A stretch of 64,000 nucleotides of DNA from the NCBI GenBank assembly GCA_022071945.1, contig JAJVIN010000051.1:60708-124707 (forward strand), given 5' to 3'. Made by a program: the position numbers and the translations under genes. The stretch is from Thermoanaerobaculia bacterium. Its GTDB lineage: Bacteria > Acidobacteriota > Thermoanaerobaculia > UBA5066. Positions 61,801 through 64,000 of this stretch are shown one piece after another. The notes below the pieces were generated by a model, which was not told the DNA's origin, ran no database searches, and saw only the letters and a program-made list of their open reading frames with translations. The stretch's first letter is position 1. Every line of letters starts with the position of its first letter.

Positions 61801-62491
61801 GGAGATCAAGGGGCGAGGCGGAGAGATCCACGGTGAAGACCAAGTTCTGGCGAAGAATGAGGCCGCGAAGAAGTGGGTGGCTGCCGTCAACAACTCGGGC
61901 CGGTACGGGCGCTGGGCCTTCGAGATCTGCCGGGATCTGGGTGAACTCCGGACGATCATCGAGAGACACGTTCCGGTCGAGGCGCCGGTGCTGCCGTTCC
62001 GCCGCGTCCAGCCGAAGCAGGAAGAACGTTTCCGGACCTGCGTCCCCCTCGTCAGCCTCCGGGCGGCCGCGAGCGCGTGGAGCGACGAGCAGGCGAGCCT
62101 CGAAGGTCCGGCCGACTGGGCCGAGGACTGGATCGCCTGGGACACGAGGACCCGGTTCGAGGACGGCATGTTCGTCGCGAAGGTCCAGGGAGACTCGATG
62201 GAACCGCTCATCCCGAGCGGGTCACACTGCCTCTTCCGGCTGCGCCCCGGCGGCTCCCGCGACGGCAAGCGGCTTCTCGTCTGGCACTCCGGCATTGACG
62301 ATCCCCACACCGGCGGCCGCTACACCGTGAAGGTCTACCGGAGCCGCAAGGTCCCCGCAGAAGACGGCGGGTGGCGGCACGTCGAGATCAAGCTGGAGCC
62401 GTTGAACAGGAAGTACGAGCCGATCGTACTGACCCCGACCGAGGAGAACGAGGTGCGGGTGATTGCGGAGTTCGTGGAGGTGGTGGGGTGA
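58868..62491 (+). CDS. Type III-like restriction subunit (DEAD-like helicase/PD-(D/E)XK) fused to an S24 peptidase domain
   Basis: A 1207-residue protein. The helicase part has Walker A KMATGSGKTALM (about residue 200), the DEGH box VLNDEGHHCW, and motif VI CEQVVGRGLRRM. The nuclease is YEPDFVIRLRGG...LVLEIKGRGG (D965, E979, K981). Beyond residue 1040 it has an unexpected S24/LexA-like domain: KVQGDSMEPLIPSGSHCLF (Ser1110) and YTVKVYRSRK (Lys1155), the Ser-Lys dyad spacing of that family. AAGGGGG precedes the start. The expected partner is the split methyltransferase. The S24 part could sense RecA filaments or anchor DNA binding; I see no Ala-Gly cleavage site close upstream. Confidence 0.82.
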   Translation: MARRGKLTQNEEPPSGWKPTQAVPDPVLHSPYEEPSRHWEYSQGVPSIAPYRRPASYYYRSKKVGSAQQEMFAEEQRDDLPLVNRLRKDVKRWREAGYRGASPVTKDLLAWWSRPDALRRLFYCQREAAETVIYLLEMALPGRLSATGFRNFEVGTEDLERLLRGERPRFDELEADATFYPRLVDIPADSGLVPLRRLGCKMATGSGKTALMAMVISWAFCNRGRNPGSTWFPNAVLVCTPNLTVRKRLQVLYPSDPRNYYSEFELVPGKYRELLGAGKVLITNWHTLDLKNEHSEGGTSYRVVNKGVETNDAFAIDRLGDLSDRLPILVLNDEGHHCWRPAPEVETEKTKGLSAEEKKALEEEAEEARVWLAGLDRINNSGLIGKEKPGILAAIDLSATPFYLGNSGYPEGSPFPWLVSDFGLVDAIESGIVKIPRLPVLDDQEKKDEVGRPDPKYFRLWRRVCDDLSAGDKLANGRPKPEAVYREAEGALLTIAGQWKKRFEEIRSASPDDGHVPPVMIVVCDNTEVAEVFFRKLSGERQTEVLDDDGKVKTKTVYEASAVFPELANEEGKPRRTIRIDSRLLNKLEAEGDQTKDEAALALREIIDTVGKRGGPGEFVRCVVSVSMLTEGWDANNVTHILGIRAFGSQLLCEQVVGRGLRRMSYTPDPETGKLAPEYVDVYGIPFSLIPFKGRPKDKDTEDPVYTHIFPVPERAAFEIRVPVVESYTYDLRMSGIRCDVDSLEGFIVQDEPQRVYLAPTRGYNDDPTAKRVTEFIQQNREEYYRSVRFQQVIFGVAQLLLEDLAQGGEGTNAEQLREKTLARHQLFPEIVRIVQEYVTKKVKFAPGVDRRELALERYITLLRKRLRDGILPAAASTAAPLLPITNSYKPVVSTADVDYRTTRDCVSLTKSHLNYAPILSGWERQTIERLEDMDAVECFTSAGRHLGYTVPYEYMEASLSYEPDFVIRLRGGIHLVLEIKGRGGEIHGEDQVLAKNEAAKKWVAAVNNSGRYGRWAFEICRDLGELRTIIERHVPVEAPVLPFRRVQPKQEERFRTCVPLVSLRAAASAWSDEQASLEGPADWAEDWIAWDTRTRFEDGMFVAKVQGDSMEPLIPSGSHCLFRLRPGGSRDGKRLLVWHSGIDDPHTGGRYTVKVYRSRKVPAEDGGWRHVEIKLEPLNRKYEPIVLTPTEENEVRVIAEFVEVVG

Positions 62492-62534
62492 AAGCCGTCA
62501 ACATCCCTGTCGTTTCAACTGCGTTCGGGCAGCC

Positions 62535-63050
62535 TCATCTGTGCCGCGCATCCCGGAGGGGATTTCCCCCCATGTCCGCATCGGAAGGCCCGTGCTCCTT
62601 CATGAACTGGTTGGGATTCTGATCCTGGCGTTTCGCCAGGCGGGTGATCACGGACATCGGGGATTCCGGGTTCTTGGCGCCAACCTTGAGAGCCCAGATC
62701 TGAGGCTTGTCCGCGTCAAGACGATTGCAGATCTGGGACAGGTTGGCCAGCACCAAGCCCGTCGCGATGAGGGGGTCATGCCCGGCCGCCTCTGCGATGA
62801 CAAGCTTGAGCCTGGTCCGGTGGAGGACGCACATCTCCCTGGGGAGCTTCAGGATGGCGGCGTCGTTCGTGATGAGGCCGTCCCAGCCGTCCGGATGGTG
62901 ATGCAGGGCGAGAAGCAACTCCCAATCGTCCATTTCCATGAGTCGTTCGTCGATCTCTCGCACCGAGACGAGCTGGGCCTCCACGATGTACTCCCGCAGG
63001 GCATCAACTATCGGGACGGGAAAGTTCTGGTCGAGTGCGAACCGTTTCAC
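62535..63050 (-). CDS. PIN-like toxin (DUF5615-like) of a DUF433-type pair
   Basis: A 171-residue protein with a PIN-like acidic pattern: FALDQNFP (Asp near the N-terminus), MEMDDWELL and GLITNDAAIL. Such proteins are found downstream of DUF433 antitoxins, as here. The GTG start lies 3 bases after the antitoxin stop. An RNase toxin is inferred. It is convergent with the restriction gene (43-base gap). Confidence 0.7.
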   Translation of the reverse strand: MKRFALDQNFPVPIVDALREYIVEAQLVSVREIDERLMEMDDWELLLALHHHPDGWDGLITNDAAILKLPREMCVLHRTRLKLVIAEAAGHDPLIATGLVLANLSQICNRLDADKPQIWALKVGAKNPESPMSVITRLAKRQDQNPNQFMKEHGPSDADMGGNPLRDARHR

Positions 63051-63053
63051 GCG

Positions 63054-63719
63054 TCAAGCGGCAAGGCGCCGGGAGAGATTGCGAGAGAGTTGGTCTTCGA
63101 GTTCGACAGCCTCGCTCAGCGCCTGTCCCGAGAGAATGGGATAGAGCGCCCGAATCTTTTCCGTTGGAAATCCCCGGCGGTGGAGGGCATAGATGGCCGT
63201 GGTCTCGATGCGCGTCCCGGCGACGTGCGGTGAGCCGGAGAGTTTCCTCGGCACGATCCGGATTGTGTCCCTGGGTCGGCTCAGATTCGGGCCGAAAGTC
63301 CCCTCGTCGGTCCGGAAGGGAAGGATCAGATCAATCATCTCCGGGTTGAGGAGTTGGCCCCCGACCTCGTGGAGCGGGACTGACGGATCGTTCACGACGA
63401 CGTCGCCAGCCCGGGTTACGGCCACGGTTACGTGGTCAGTCTCGAAGAGACCCAGATCGAGCATGCGGAGAGCAGCGAGGGCGTGCCGCACAGCCTTCAT
63501 CGTGGTTCTCGGGATGTCCTGTCCGTCGGCCCGTTTGGGCTGCCGGAGCCAATAAATGGTCCGCAGGCCCATGAGGTCGGGGAAGGACCAAAGCCGCGTC
63601 CGTTCGGGCGAAACGGACGGGACAAGGTAACCCCTCCGCGCCCAGTACTGGAGGGTAGACCGAGGCACTCCCGAGAGCGCCGCTGCCCGGTCTGCGGTAT
63701 ATGCGCCTCCAACGTCCAT
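63054..63719 (-). CDS. MerR-HTH/DUF433 antitoxin
   Basis: A 221-residue protein with an N-terminal MerR-type HTH (TADRAAALSGVPRSTLQYWA) and a C-terminal DUF433 domain (VAGTRIETTAIYALHRRGFP, EKIRALYPILSGQALSEAVE). ATG 63719 is chosen because GGAAGGG is eight bases upstream; another ATG lies 57 bases earlier at 63776. It should regulate the operon and neutralise the PIN-like partner. It is the last protein gene before the tRNA. Confidence 0.72.
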   Translation of the reverse strand: MDVGGAYTADRAAALSGVPRSTLQYWARRGYLVPSVSPERTRLWSFPDLMGLRTIYWLRQPKRADGQDIPRTTMKAVRHALAALRMLDLGLFETDHVTVAVTRAGDVVVNDPSVPLHEVGGQLLNPEMIDLILPFRTDEGTFGPNLSRPRDTIRIVPRKLSGSPHVAGTRIETTAIYALHRRGFPTEKIRALYPILSGQALSEAVELEDQLSRNLSRRLAA

Positions 63720-63908
63720 CGCTAGATCCCTTCCGTTCAAGTATAGGTTCGGGGCCAGGCCGCGAAGGCTCTCCATTCGATGAATACCTCCGCTCCCGAC
63801 GGTTTCCAGCGTTCCAGATTCCCTGGGGCCTGCAATCTGGAAGTTCGATGGAACCGGCCAAGTTCTTCCCGGCGGGCAAGGTATGGGCAAGGCGGCCCCC
63901 TAGACGCG

Positions 63909-63934
63909 AAAAAGCCGCCCGGTTACGGGCGGCT
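63909..63934 (-). terminator. Intrinsic terminator downstream of tRNA-Ala
   Basis: Read leftward, AGCCGCCC and GGGCGGCT form an 8-bp stem with a 6-base loop, followed by five T residues. It lies 17 bases past the tRNA CCA end and is a textbook terminator for the leftward tRNA transcript. Confidence 0.85.
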
Positions 63935-63951
63935 AAGTCTTTCTAAATCAA

Positions 63952-64000
63952 TGGTGGAGCTGAACGGGATCGAACCGTCGACCTCTTGAATGCCATTCAA
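63952..64000 (-). tRNA. tRNA-Ala(GGC), 3' part
   Basis: Read leftward, the last 49 bases give an anticodon arm TTGAATGGCATTCAA (anticodon GGC), a T-arm GGTTCGATCCC, the acceptor 3' strand and an encoded CCA. The 5' half lies beyond the window edge. tRNA 3' ends are frequent integration sites, and the defence island begins just downstream of this one. Confidence 0.9.

Overview
The window is high-GC DNA (hand-counted 60-base samples of core genes give about 68-75% G+C). It comes from a Gram-negative bacterium: TolC/MFP/RND efflux genes, a lipoprotein and outer-membrane export functions are present. The multi-blade sensor propeller fused to a Ser/Thr kinase, a tricorn-like peptidase and many secreted proteins suggest Acidobacteriota, with Myxococcota or Gemmatimonadota as alternatives. 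That placement is inference; no rRNA or other phylogenetic marker is in the window.

Layout. 0-5.6 kb: a type II NADH dehydrogenase, then a possible light-sensing cluster. This holds a short ANL ligase with a hydroxycinnamate-ligase-like A8 region, a pseudo-receiver/DUF4388 protein, and a photoactive-yellow-protein (PYP) domain fused to a V4R domain. 5.6-11.8 kb: a leftward, tightly packed operon of a winged-helix protein, an AAA+ ATPase, an FtsK-like motor carrying an N-terminal RecB/Cas4-type nuclease domain, and DNA polymerase IV. 11.9-17.6 kb: a propeller receptor/Ser-Thr kinase and a secreted 14-repeat propeller protein. 17.6-26.5 kb: a small-molecule or peptide-modification cluster with three 2OG-Fe(II) oxygenase-like proteins, a Rieske oxygenase, a DUF350 membrane protein, a glutathionylspermidine-synthase-like ATP-grasp ligase, an anchored protein with a Gly/Ser tail, and a PfkB kinase. 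26.5-32.6 kb: a TetR-controlled RND efflux operon. 32.7-47.3 kb: mostly housekeeping and secreted functions (histidine kinase, tricorn-like and M28 peptidases, TauE permease, ArsR-SRPBCC pair, metallophosphoesterase, MBL hydrolase).

47.6-63.7 kb is an accessory island that ends at a tRNA-Ala(GGC) gene. It starts with broken terminase genes. It continues with a SEC-C protein carrying a HEPN-like motif, a double-EVE/HNH (type IV-like) nuclease, a helicase-nuclease with a Cas4-like C-terminus, and a type III-like restriction-modification locus. In that locus the methyltransferase is split by a frameshift, with the two halves overlapping at ATGA, and the restriction subunit has a C-terminal S24 (LexA-like) domain. 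A VapBC-type toxin-antitoxin pair sits between methyltransferase and restriction genes, and a MerR/DUF433-PIN-like pair lies next to the tRNA.

The strongest candidates for undescribed biology are the winged-helix/AAA+/nuclease-FtsK/dinB operon, the PYP-V4R photoreceptor with its neighbouring ligase, the restriction subunit fused to an S24 domain, and the oxygenase/ATP-grasp cluster.
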